Translations under genes and position numbers: made by a program | Shown here: positions 51,386-61,959 of the stretch, in pieces | How the letters are laid out: every line of letters begins with the position of its first letter | How positions within the stretch are numbered: position 1 is the stretch's first letter | Assembly: GCA_002335605.1 (NCBI GenBank) | Contig: BEDY01000001.1 | Coordinates: 1,922,001 to 1,986,000 of the forward strand | DNA: 64,000 nt | DNA from: Prillingera fragicola | Lineage: Eukaryota > Basidiomycota > Tremellomycetes > Trichosporonales > Trichosporonaceae | Direction of reading: 5' to 3' | The notes under the pieces: model-generated | Databases searched by the model: none | The model's input: only the letters and a program-made list of their open reading frames with translations | Told to the model about the DNA's origin: nothing

Positions 51386-54300
51386 ATGGCTCGCACCTCT
51401 CAGCGGGCACCACCGCCTGCAAAGGCGGCCATTCTTGTCCCCTCGACTCCATCAGAGCGCGGCGACAATACGTCTTCCTCAGAGGAGGCTGAAACCTTCG
51501 AGGCTACCCCCACCAAAAGCCACTACCCTCCGTCTAGAAAGCCTCGTCCTAGAGCCACTTCGTCCGCGCTCCCCTCAATACCCTCTTCCAAAAGGGGCCA
51601 TGCTGGACCGTCGAGAGCAACAACCGGCTCAAGCGCGACAAAACGGTCTGCAGGGGTAGCGAGTAACGCTCTGGCAGGGACGTCAAAGCACAACAAAAGT
51701 GAGAATTTCTGCGAGCTTCCGCTAACTGCGCAGATCTGAAAGGCCCCCGTCGCGTCGCTGCCGTTGGCGACTCTCAGATCAAGATATCCCAGTTCTTCAA
51801 CAAAAGCGCTCCAGCGGCTAATCGACCAAGTCCTGCCTCCAGTGGTGCTCGTACCTCTTCCGGAAAGCCTAGCTTCAAGAACTCGAGCGCGGGAGCGCCA
51901 GGCAATCCGATTGTTATGGATGAAGAGTCTGAACAGCCAGGCGACTTACCGAAGCCAACGACTCTCGGACGACCACGACGTACCTCCTACACACCCGTCC
52001 CCTTGACGGTTGTGAACAAGAGACTTCATTCTGCGAGTGTTTCGCCGAGAACAAGAGGAGGGCAGCTCACCCGGCAGCAGCAAATGTCATCGCAATTCCA
52101 AAAAAGCGCGTTGAACACCGGCCCACCGCTTCAGCGTACCTTGTCGAACAGCTCCAACATATCCTTCCCTTCAACGAGTCAATCAAGGACGTCCTTCCCA
52201 TCAACCAGTCAAGGGAAGCGTCGTAATCCGCAGCGGTCGCAAAGCCATACACCGAAGAAAGGCCGCCGACGGGACGAATACTCGTATGTTGAGCCTGAGC
52301 CCGCCCCTCCAGAGCCACTCGTCGAGGCTACGCCCACCCCTCGTGCTGTGCACTTGCGCCTGGGAAGTGGTAGCCCCCCGACTCCAATGCGATTTCCCGA
52401 GTCACCACTGGACCGCGCTCAGTCGCTTTCATACACTTCGTCGCAGAAGGAAAGCTGTCCTCGCTCGTTAGTATTCGAGACTCGTTTCCCTGCCGACGAC
52501 AGCGAGGACGAAACCGCAAACACTGTGTCTCTCATGCCTGGCGGTGACAGTGACTCGGAAACACCGGACACAGTGCCGCTCTCTCGGCCACCATCGACCA
52601 ACCGGCTGCTTGTTTCTTCCTTGCGAGCGGCCGGCGCACCACAGCCCCATGCTGGGGACGGCAAAGGCTCGTCACCTTCGTCCCGTCGGCGTCCTGCGTC
52701 GCCAGCCATTGCGCCCGTGTCAGCAATCAAAAAGTTTAAGCACCTCGCGCCAATGGACGACGAGAGCTATCGTCCCAGCCCCAAAACGAAGGTCGCCCGC
52801 GAGGTTGAGCGTGACAAGGCCAGGAATAAGACTCGCGGGTTGTCGAAGAATCGTCCTCGCCGATTCACTGATGAGCCTGGACGATACACGTTACCAGATC
52901 CTTCAACTCCTATCGAGCAATGGCCGGTGGCCAAGGGATATGGGTCGACTTCGCGTATTAAGCCGCGCCGAGCCGTGGTGGCAATCGCACCGTCACCAGA
53001 GACGGTGAGGAATCAGCGTGAAGACTCGACACAACTCAGCCCTCCTCCGAGTCAGACCCAGCGTCTACCTTTCGAACGACAAGAGTCTAGCCCCCTCAGT
53101 CCTGCTCCCAGCCAGACCTTGCGCCCCATACCTGCGCCTGGGAGTCCCGTCAACGACAATGCTGAAGACATTTCTTTCTCGAGGTCACCCTCGCGCTCGT
53201 CTACGCCTTTCCATACTCCACCATCCGAGTCCTTGGATCTTGTAAGCATTCAGCTGTGCGCGTCTTTGCTAATCTCCTCAGCTGCAACAATTTGCCGCCT
53301 ACAACCACACACCAATTGCGGCCAGCCAAAGCTCAGTTCACCCCCGGACCCCAAGCCGGGCTACTCCCTCTAAAGCGTCTCAAAGCGCTCGGTCGCCACT
53401 GCCTCTATCTCAGAGGCTCTCTTTGTCTCCTGTCAAGTCAATGAAACCAATGACGTCTCAAAATTCGGCGCACCTCCAGGCCTTGGAGCGAATTCAGCTC
53501 GCTCAGGACGAGCGCGAGCAGGCACGGAGGCTAGAGGAAGAGAGGGAGCACGCCAAGGAGGAGAAGCGCCGAGCCGAGGAAGCGGCAGCTGCGGCGGCTC
53601 GCTTCGATGAGGCTATGGCGGACGACGACGACGATGACGATGTGGATTTGTTGGCGTGAGTGACGCTCTGGCAACGATGCGCTGACATGACTAGACTCGT
53701 GACTCGCTCTCGACGCCAATCTGATGAAGAGGCTGATGCCATCGATGACATTGAGAATGCGCGACGCCTGGCAGAGGTGCAAGCGGAGGCGGACGACTTT
53801 GACATCCAAGAGGAGATCGAGTGAGTACCGGCCTGCTATTGTGCTGATATTTCAGGCGGGAACGCAAGAATGCCATTCGCCTCGCTGCTCGCCAAGCCAG
53901 GACGAGTGGCGGCTACAACTTTAGCGCCGACCTCGGGCTCACAGCCATCGAGTCGCCAGAACAGCGTGCCCAGCGCGAAAAGGTCGGCAGGCAGGTATCT
54001 GCAGCTCACCGGCGCTTCTTCAACAATTCCAACCTGCACGCTGTCGTCACGGCCGCTGACCAGTTGCTGGAAGACGACGTCATCCTGGCTGACGAGGGCA
54101 CGCCCATGAGTGTCCGCCCGATTGGTGATCTGGGCAGCGACGAGGTTGGCGAGCTCGTGGTTGAGAACAATGCCACCGTTGAGGCGGAGCGAGTGCGACT
54201 ACAGAAGGCGACAGAGCGGGAGATGCTCCTCCACAACGTGTTCTGGAAGGTGGAGGAGGGCGAGCCAGCCGCTGCCCAGACGTTGCCCAAGCTCGGCATG

Positions 54301-55531
54301 ACGAATGATCCAGTTGTGTCACTGCTCCGCGCAGCAACGGGTGAGTTCATTCTGTACAGACTGTCGCTGACAGGCAGATTCGACAGAGCTAGTCAGCCTG
54401 CTCTCTTGTGGCATTGCGCTGGAGGTGGCCCAAGAGTCGCGTGCAGCTATCAGCGAGTGGCTTATGAAGCTCGCTTTTGGTGCCGAGCACAACGAGCTAG
54501 CCTGGCTTGCTTGTGAGCAGCTCGTCAGTGCCTTCCGTGCTGGTCAAGGAAACACCGGCCTCGTCTTTGAGCTTCTCATCGATATCTGGCGGCAGCTAGG
54601 TGCCCGCATGGACCTCAGCGAGGGGGTTTATGCCGGCAACGTGGAGGGTCGTCTGCACGTCGTGCGAGATCGCGAGACGGCGAGTTACATGATTTGCCAG
54701 ATTGTCATCGCGTGGGCACAGTAAGTTGTGGGCTTTGACAACGAGCTGACATCCCAGGCCTGGAGTTGCCGAATTCTTTGATGCCAGCGAGGGCGGTCAG
54801 TTGCTCTCATACCTCCTCGCCCTTGCCGCGGACGTGACCACCTCACCCGCCCTTGCTCGGCTTATCACTGAGGCCGCGTCGACAGTGATCACCTACCACG
54901 ACGCTAGCGACCAGCTACTCGCTGTGCTTCAGATTGCTGCCAGTTGCCTTGCCAAGCTGCCCCGTCGTGTGCAGGCCCGCGCTGTACAAAGTCTTGGGCA
55001 GGGTAGCGCATTGATACGTTGTGCTGCACGTCTCGTCGCCGTGGAGGTCCTGCAGCCCGGGTCTATGAAGACGATATCGGAGGTGAGTTGTCCACTTCTT
55101 GTTGAACACTGGCTGACAAACAGCACGCCGTCGTCGGTACCAGCCAGAGCCTTGTCACCGTCTTGGACGAAATGTCTGCTTCGCTCCGCCACTCAAACGC
55201 GGACCTTTTCGATCTCTCGTACCAATTCTCACTCTGGACCTCGGCGGTCACTGACATTGGGGAAGTGACGCGCCAGCTCTCGGCCAAGGAGACGGCAATT
55301 ATCACCGAGCAGCTGGGCAGGCTGCGCAATATTCTGCCTGATCATGTGCCGGACGACGAGAACCCTGTTTACGCCAATAATCTCAAGAGCCGCGCGAATG
55401 CCCTCTGGCGTGTCGTGCCGCTGCACGAGGTTATGGCGCGATACACGGTCGAGGCGCTGGAGAGACGCAAGCATAGGATGATCAATGGCGGGCAGACAAG
55501 GTTGTCGTTTGCGGGCAGCCCAAGAAAGTAG
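51386..55531 (+). CDS. Large nuclear protein with PIP-box-like motif and CANIN-like C-terminus
   Basis: The model is join(51386..51698, 51734..53241, 53282..53655, 53695..53820, 53856..54340, 54378..54720, 54758..55082, 55124..55531), 1293 aa. The first ~620 residues are Ser/Pro/Arg-rich and disordered, containing QIKISQFF near residue 122, a PCNA-interaction (PIP)-box-like motif, and basic KKGRRR-type patches. Next comes a Glu/Arg coiled coil (LAQDEREQARRLEEEREHAK) with an Asp run, then an all-helical C-terminal ~500 residues with LVSLLSCGIALEVAQESRAA and LACEQLVSAFRAGQGNTGLV. This arrangement resembles SLF2/Nse6-type CANIN proteins that tie Smc5-Smc6 to damaged DNA. I rate that family assignment as tentative. 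The promoter carries two ACGCGT boxes. Seven introns of 33-41 nt are all consistent in phase. Confidence 0.8.
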
Positions 55532-55640
55532 ACATTGAGGCGGGCAATGTAGATGCTGAGGAGTCGAATCAATTATTGTATAGCCCTGCCACCAATGCAC
55601 ACAATATCATGTCACTTCAGTGTCATTCATAATTTGCCTA

Positions 55641-58376
55641 CTACGCCTCAAGCCTCTTCGCCATCTGAGTAATCATCTCGGTCAACTCGTCTGCCTCACG
55701 CTGCGCAAGGTCGGCGTCCTTTTCGATCGTCAACGCCTCGGTGAGCGCGGGGAAGGTCGTCGCACCGTATCCGAGCCACTTGCCCGGACTCGTGCCCTTG
55801 TGGCGATACCACTCGCGGTCCTTGATGCCCTTTTCTGAGATGAACCCGCTCTCAAAGTGCTGCAGCTTTTTGTTGACTTTACGGATCGCCTTGAGGATGG
55901 CACGCAGCTGCTTGGCCTTGTGCTTGGGCAGGTGGGGGCGGGGCGCGGGCCTGGCATTCCTGAGAGTAGGAACGGCAGAGTCGTCGAGAGCGTCTTGGAC
56001 GGACGCAAGGCGTGCAGCCAGGTCAGAGTGCTCCCACCTCTCCATCGCCGGCGCGGCGTGGGGCGCATGTCCGTGTGCGTGCGAGCAGGGGTGGAAGGAG
56101 AAGGCCTGGCGGAGGCGCGTCCAGTAACTACGCTTGGGGCTGCCGGGGAGAATGTCGTGGAGTTTCTCGAGGAGGGAGTGGCGCTCGGCGTCGAGACTGT
56201 TCGAGGCCGTGGTGAGGGTCTCGATGGCCTTGCCGAGAGGTGCGAGGTTGAGGAAATCAAAGTCACCGGCCTTCTTGAGGTCCTCGATCTTGGCGCGGTA
56301 ACCGCCCAGGTCGTAGGCGTACTGCGTCGTGTTGAACGGGAGGATAAGAGAGTCGGCAAGGCGGAGGGTCATGAGGCCGATAATCTGTGCACCCTCAACG
56401 TGCTTGTGGAAGCCGACGTCGCCATACTTGGCCAGCCAGTTGTGGTTGTCGTAGATCGAATGGTAGTGGTACACGGGGTCGCCGGGGCCGCCGTGAAAGC
56501 TGAAGTCGGTCGAGGCCACGCCGTAGCGCATCAAGAAGCCGGTGTAGTCGGATCCAGAGCCGAGGGGAGAGATACCAGTGTCCTCGCCGCCAACAGTGAG
56601 AGCCGTGACCTCCTCGCCACGCTGGGCCGCAAAGGCCGACCAATCGCCGCCGTCGCTGCGTGCCTCCCATACAGAGCGAGAGGCATCAAGGCCCTTCTTC
56701 ACATCCTCGGCGGCACCGCGGACAAGATGCGCGAGAGTTGGAGATGCAGACGCTCCAAAGTTCTGACCAGAAGTCGAAGAGTCGAGGTTGAGGTACGCAA
56801 TGGCGTTGGCGCCGAGCCAATCTCCAAAGTCCTCACACCATTCGGTACTGCCCACAAGACCGTACTCCTCGCCATCCCAGGACGCAAGCACGATGGTACG
56901 CATGGGTTTCCAACCCTTGCGGATCAGCTTGCCGAGACCACGCACGAGCTCAAACTGACTCGAGGTACCGGCGTTCGGGTCCGAGCCGCCAAGCACCCAA
57001 GCGTCGCGGTGGTTGCCCATGACAATGACCTCGTCGGTGATGTGTCCAGGGATGACGGCCATGGTGTTCCAGATGGGCATGATGCGTGTGTTCATTTCAT
57101 TGACGAGGCGCAGGTCGACCTCTGAGGGTCCCGTCCAGTACTCGACGTCCCAGTGGCCAAGGCCGCCGCCGAATGTGTCACCAAGATCCCCCGCGCCAAT
57201 GCCCTTGCCTTTGAGAGCCTTGAGGATAGGAATGGCGTCGTGGAACGAGAGAGGGAGTGAGGGAATGGGAGGAATGTTTGTGCCCTCCTCGCGTTCAGCG
57301 TCCTTGTAAGCGGGACGGCCGGGAGTGGTGGGATCACCAGGGTACTTGGATAGGTACTGAACACTGCCACGCTGAACGGAGGTGTGGACACGAGCAGTTC
57401 CCTCGGGGTATGGCTTGAAGCCGTTGGCCTCGGTCACTTCGCCGTCATCTCCGGGGTCGCTGTAGATGATACAGCCAACAGCACCAGCTTCGGCTGCAGC
57501 CTTGACCTTAAGACCGCGGAAGACGCCACCGTACTTGACGATTGCAATCTTGCCCTCCATCTCGACACCCTTCTCGGCGAGTAGATCAAAGTCAATCTTG
57601 CGGCCATAACCCGCGTAGAAGAACTTGGCAGTAACGTCGCCGCTTTTGCTGTAGCCGTGGAAAGGAGGGACATCATCGGCGTGAATCGAGTCGGGGTCAC
57701 CCTCGAGGTACTCCTCGCGGTTCTGAGCGCGGACAGGCGGGTCAGTGAGCAGGGTGATTGAGCTGTGGACGGGTGTGTTCATGGACGGATAGTAGGTGTC
57801 GATCCAGACACCCAGCTTGTCGCCTCCCTTCTTAATACGCGCTTGACTCTCCTTGCTGCCGGCGTCGTAGATGAACTCTTCGGGACCAGAGACGCGCAGG
57901 CCGAGCTCGCGCTCCCAGTCGTTCTTGACCAGCAGCGCAGTGACAAAGTCCCAGCCGCTACCGGCAGGGTGAGCCTGCGAGGTGTAGCGCTTGGACGCGG
58001 CAGCGACACTGTCATTTCCGGGGACCGTGAGGTAGATTTCTTCGGCCCGCTTGGGTGTGATCCAGCGACGGTGGCCGTGACCATGACCATGGCCATGGCT
58101 GGGGTGGTCATGCTCGTGGTGCTGGTCCTTGCCGAGCGCCTTGGCCAGAGTCGCGCGGTAGCCACGGGTAGCAATTCCAGTCCAATAAGCAGCAACGTCG
58201 GCGTCCTCTGAGGTAAGCGCCGCCTCGTCCTTGTTGCCTGAACGCAAGTAAGGAAGGACAAGGACTAGCAAGACACTGATGAGGACGCTCTTGGGCAGCC
58301 AACCTAGCCCGCGGCGAGGCTCTGCCCTGGCTGTTGTCGGCTGTGGAATTGAGTCCTTATTGTTCTTTTCCTCCAT
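55641..58376 (-). CDS. M28 metallopeptidase of the glutamate carboxypeptidase II / transferrin-receptor type
   Basis: An intronless gene of 911 aa. Topology is type II: a short cytosolic N-terminus, a membrane anchor at about residues 26-46 (WLPKSVLISVLLVLVLPYLR), then a His-rich stretch HHEHDHPSHGHGHGHGHRRW. A PA (protease-associated) domain follows (KIAIVKYGGVFRGLKVKAAA). The M28 core keeps its di-zinc ligands: His and Asp in MGNHRDAWVLGGSDPN, catalytic Glu-Glu in WDGEEYGLVGS, Asp in YLNLDSS, and His in YHYHSIYDN. A TfR-like helical dimerisation domain ends the protein. An upstream in-frame ATG at 58478 adds 34 residues. MEEKNNKD is preferred. Yeast relatives are vacuolar or Golgi membrane proteins (Tre1/Tre2, Vps70). 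The intact zinc site suggests real peptidase activity. Confidence 0.92.
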   Translation of the reverse strand: MEEKNNKDSIPQPTTARAEPRRGLGWLPKSVLISVLLVLVLPYLRSGNKDEAALTSEDADVAAYWTGIATRGYRATLAKALGKDQHHEHDHPSHGHGHGHGHRRWITPKRAEEIYLTVPGNDSVAAASKRYTSQAHPAGSGWDFVTALLVKNDWERELGLRVSGPEEFIYDAGSKESQARIKKGGDKLGVWIDTYYPSMNTPVHSSITLLTDPPVRAQNREEYLEGDPDSIHADDVPPFHGYSKSGDVTAKFFYAGYGRKIDFDLLAEKGVEMEGKIAIVKYGGVFRGLKVKAAAEAGAVGCIIYSDPGDDGEVTEANGFKPYPEGTARVHTSVQRGSVQYLSKYPGDPTTPGRPAYKDAEREEGTNIPPIPSLPLSFHDAIPILKALKGKGIGAGDLGDTFGGGLGHWDVEYWTGPSEVDLRLVNEMNTRIMPIWNTMAVIPGHITDEVIVMGNHRDAWVLGGSDPNAGTSSQFELVRGLGKLIRKGWKPMRTIVLASWDGEEYGLVGSTEWCEDFGDWLGANAIAYLNLDSSTSGQNFGASASPTLAHLVRGAAEDVKKGLDASRSVWEARSDGGDWSAFAAQRGEEVTALTVGGEDTGISPLGSGSDYTGFLMRYGVASTDFSFHGGPGDPVYHYHSIYDNHNWLAKYGDVGFHKHVEGAQIIGLMTLRLADSLILPFNTTQYAYDLGGYRAKIEDLKKAGDFDFLNLAPLGKAIETLTTASNSLDAERHSLLEKLHDILPGSPKRSYWTRLRQAFSFHPCSHAHGHAPHAAPAMERWEHSDLAARLASVQDALDDSAVPTLRNARPAPRPHLPKHKAKQLRAILKAIRKVNKKLQHFESGFISEKGIKDREWYRHKGTSPGKWLGYGATTFPALTEALTIEKDADLAQREADELTEMITQMAKRLEA

Positions 58377-58647
58377 GATGGGGGGATGTAAGGAGACAAC
58401 CGCAACGTTGGGATGCGTTTGACAGTCGCTGCTCACCAAAGTCCCCCTCGTCGTCATTGCATCGGCGTGCTCCGCCAACTACCCACATGGGCAACCTCCA
58501 CTTCAGACTGCCACATTCCCTATTTCCGCCACCCATCACTGCCCTTGTCTTTACGTAATCCTGCTTCTCGCTGGACGCGCGTTGCGTCAGTGACTGCAGT
58601 TGAGCACTCTGTAATCTGCAGCCATCACAACAATACAATCATTCACA

Positions 58648-59944
58648 ATGGCCGACGACAGCGTCCCCCTCCCCTTCCCCGACCTCAAGGTTCCACAGTG
58701 GCACTACCAGATCGTCAACGTCGAGCGTCTCCGCGATGAGGCATCCACCTCGTTCTGGGAGGCTGTCGAGAAGGACGGTATGTTGCAGGCTCTGGTGTAC
58801 TCGAGCGTGGACATTGCTGACAGGTCAGAAATGGCGCCATACATCCGCTCTACCGGCCTGAAGCCTCCCAAGGCTGATTTGTTGGAAACCCTGGACAAGA
58901 AGAACGCCGAGGAGCTCGAGTCTGTTGAAACGAAGTTGAAAGACGCAGAGGAGAATCTTGGAGAGAGCGAGATTTCAGAGTTGTTGAGGTCAAAGGCCAT
59001 GTACCTGTGCCGCATTGGTGACAAGGTTGGTACTAGTGTGAAAGGCTGGGCGGTGGTAGCTGACAGAGTAGGAGCGCGCCCTGCCCGCTTTGGAGACTGC
59101 CCTGGAGAAGACCACTGGTCTGGGTGCCCGCATCGACCTTGTGCTCGCAATGGTCCGCCTCGGCCTGTTCAGCTCAGATGTGCAGCTCGTTGTCGGCAGC
59201 ATTACGCGCGCAACAGACCTGATCGACTCTGGTGGTGACTGGGACCGTCGTAACCGCCTCAAGGTGTACCGGGCCCTTCACCTGCTCTCGATTCGCGACT
59301 TCAAGCAGGCTTCAGACCTGCTTATCGATTCGCTCTCGACCTTCACCGCTACCGAGCTCATGGACTACGAGGACTTTGTCGGCCTCACCGTTCTCGCCTC
59401 GGCCGTTGGCTGCGACCGCATGACCCTTAAGGCCAAGATCCTCTCTTCGTCCGAGGTCAAGGGCTGCCAGTCGTCGATTTCGGTACTCACCAACATGGTC
59501 GACTCGCTGTACAAGAGCGAGTACGCCTCCTTCTTCCTTGCCCTCGCCGAAGTCGAGCAGAACTACCTCATTCCCAACCCCATTCTCGCCCCTCACGCTC
59601 GCTACTATGTCCGCGAGATGCGCATCAAGGCGTACACCCAGCAGCTTGAGAGCTACAGGAGTCTGACCCTTGAGCGCATGTCGCGCACTTTCGGCGTCTC
59701 CGAGTCGTTCATGGACCGCGACCTGTCGCGCTTTATTGCCAACGGCCGTATCTCATGCACCATCGACAAGGTCAGCGGTGTCATTACTACCGACAAGCTG
59801 TCGTCACAGAACAAGACGGTTCTCTACGAGCAGTTCCTCAAGCAGGGCGACCTCTTGCTGAGCGGTGAGTTTCGCCTGATGATTCACGATGAGAGCCCAA
59901 CTGACATTCCAGACATGCACAAGCTTCACCGCGTCGTTGGATAG
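58648..59944 (+). CDS. RPN7: 26S proteasome lid subunit Rpn7 (PSMD6)
   Basis: The model is join(58648..58777, 58829..59025, 59072..59864, 59913..59944), 383 aa. It is a PCI-domain subunit of the 19S lid. Conserved stretches include KDEMAPYIRSTG, DAEENLGESEISELLRSKAM, GGDWDRRNRLKVYRALHLLS, YYVREMRIKAYTQQLESYRS and LSRFIANGRISCTIDKVSG. These align well with animal and yeast Rpn7. The last exon is 32 nt and encodes DMHKLHRVVG. In introns 1 and 2 the AG directly after the CTGAC branch site is skipped and the next AG (GTCAG, GTAG) is used. This gives KDEMAPY and GDKERALPA, as homologues require. It is divergent from the M28 peptidase (271 nt). Confidence 0.96.
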
Positions 59945-60078
59945 GTCATTTGCATACAGAGATTGTAGAGGTTGATGTACACTGAATAGCAGCATTCTTC
60001 CAGTTACGGCATGCTCCCGAGGCTTCTGAATCTGATGTTCTGCAGAATTTGAGAATCTACAGTACCTCAAGGGCAGGT

Positions 60079-61579
60079 CTACTTGTAGGCAATCTGGTTG
60101 ATGACCGTGAGGGCCATTGTCACTCCGACACTCACGAGCGGGGCGGCGACGTACGACAAGACAATGGTAGACGCCACAGCCGACGTGGTCGCATCGTCAG
60201 TGTTGGCCATTTGCACAATCTGTCATCAGTTGATTTCACGTAAAGACAACCTACAGCGGCAAGCGTCAACGCTGGCGGACCAACGGGCCCAATCATCATT
60301 GTGAAATCAAACACGGGGTCGACGAGGACGTGCCAGTGCGTGCGCACAAAGTACACCACCGCACAGGAGATCACGGGCATGATGAAGAAACGGTAGGCGA
60401 ACAGGTACGTGAGGGTCACCCATGGTGGCTGTGAGTATCCGCGTGATCTGAGGTGGGCGCCGAGGACAAACATCTGCAGGACGGCGTAGAGGTTCCCCAG
60501 GTCTTCTATTGATTGGGTGAAGCTGTTGATGTTTAGCTGGGTGAGCAAGCGCGGGGGTGTCTTACGGGACGAGAAAGCCTTGGTCTGAGAAGAACCAGGT
60601 GTGTAGCCACGGATCGAGGCCTGCGATGACGGCCAAGAGGCCGCCGATCATGGGCGGATTGAGCGATGATTTCACCCCGTCTCGGACTTTGTAGAGGAGA
60701 GCATGGAAGGGGTGTGGGTTCTCACTCTCGCGTGAGCCGAGGAGTGGTGTGCGTTCGGTGCCGAAGTCCGCGCCATCGCCTGTTACGCGCTCGATGGCCT
60801 CGCGACTGGCGTCTTTGATGAGATAGGGGATATCAGAGCAGGAGCACGCGTGCCTGTTGGCCTCGTGGGGTTCTAGCATGCCGGGGCCAAAGGTGAAGCG
60901 AGTCAGGTTGCAGATGAGCGCATTGATGAGGATGTAGACTTTGCCACGGGAGAGGAGCTCGGTGAGCGTGTCGTCGCCTTGGACTAAGTTGTCAAGAGCG
61001 CCTTTTTGAGCGAGCTCGGTAATGAGAAGAAGAGGAAGGGAAGTGGCCTGTGACCGTTAGAAATGAAAATGTGTGAGCTAGAGACACACGTTTGAGAAGA
61101 CAATGCAAGGAACGAGCCAGCGGGGCATCTTGAAGAGGTGCACACCGAGAAGGCCAAAGGCGTAGGAGATCACTTGAAAGACGAGCGAGTAGACGATGAT
61201 TGCCCAGTCTGTGGTCTGCATTAGGAGGGAAAGAAGAAAAGTTAAATCGACGTACATTGTCTCAAGTTGTTCCATGTTGCCAGTGGGCCAATCTCTGCAA
61301 AGAGAAGACAAGGGAGGAAGAGGGTCGTCGACACTGTCGACATGTTCTGTTGCGTGAGCCACTAGGCGTTCAAGAACGTGAGGTGCTCTTTCGCAGCTCT
61401 TACAGTGACTAACCTGTTCTCCCTTGTCCGTCAAGAGTCCCTTCCACCTGGCTAACCAACCGTAGAAAAGCACCAGCATGACTGTGATCGCAGACTGGAC
61501 GTCAGGACAAGACGGCTGTGTGTACACCCACCTGGGTTGCCGCCCATGCTGTGTCTAGAATGGAGTGTATGTCGGCCAT
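60079..61579 (-). CDS. Auxin-efflux-carrier-family (PIN-like/AEC) membrane transporter
   Basis: The model is complement(join(60079..60219, 60255..60522, 60566..61047, 61090..61208, 61256..61346, 61414..61494, 61532..61579)), 409 aa. There are about ten hydrophobic helices with a central hydrophilic loop (RTPLLGSRESENPHPF), as in the AEC family. Typical elements are TTLFLPCLLFAEIGPLATW, VPCIVFSNATSLPLLLITEL, NPPMIGGLLAVIAGLDPWLH and MMIGPVGPPALTL. It is likely an ER or plasma-membrane solute carrier of unknown substrate. The exon 3-4 join uses acceptor CCACAG (after TGCAGAC) to restore YWAIIVYSLVFQ. Introns are 35-67 nt. Confidence 0.9.
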
Positions 61580-61959
61580 AATGTCAACTGTGAGTATATC
61601 TGCAGAGACAGCGAGCACTTGCAACAGTGCTCAATGTGCAGCACCAACATGTTTACCAGCGGTTCATCTATTTACGTTCTCCACCGCAGGTAGTCACCAT
61701 CAACTACGTCACGATGAAGTTGGGATGCTAGTTTATCCGGCCACTCATAAAGTTTATCCGGCGTCAGGCAATGTTCAGACTTGCACCGTTCTTCATCTCG
61801 TCAACATTTCCAGCTCAAAACGTCCACCCTCAACCCTCAACCTTGCTATTCCTCTCTTGGATTAGTTACTTCCACTGGCCAGGCATCATTCTCACAGCAA
61901 TTATATCAAGGAGGCCATTCCTCCTGCGCGGTAACCTTTGCTCGCGCCAGCTCTCCACC
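61580..61959. promoter_or_regulatory. Divergent promoter AEC transporter / OGG1
   Basis: The shared upstream region is 380 nt, with two TTTATCCGG copies (61732-61740 and 61752-61760) about 200 nt before OGG1. No gene. The frame of OGG1 remains open back to an ATG at 61771. Confidence 0.4.

Noticed and set aside
55857..57125. 422-aa open frame antisense to the M28 peptidase
   Set aside because: Same cause; no motif, and the sense gene is complete.
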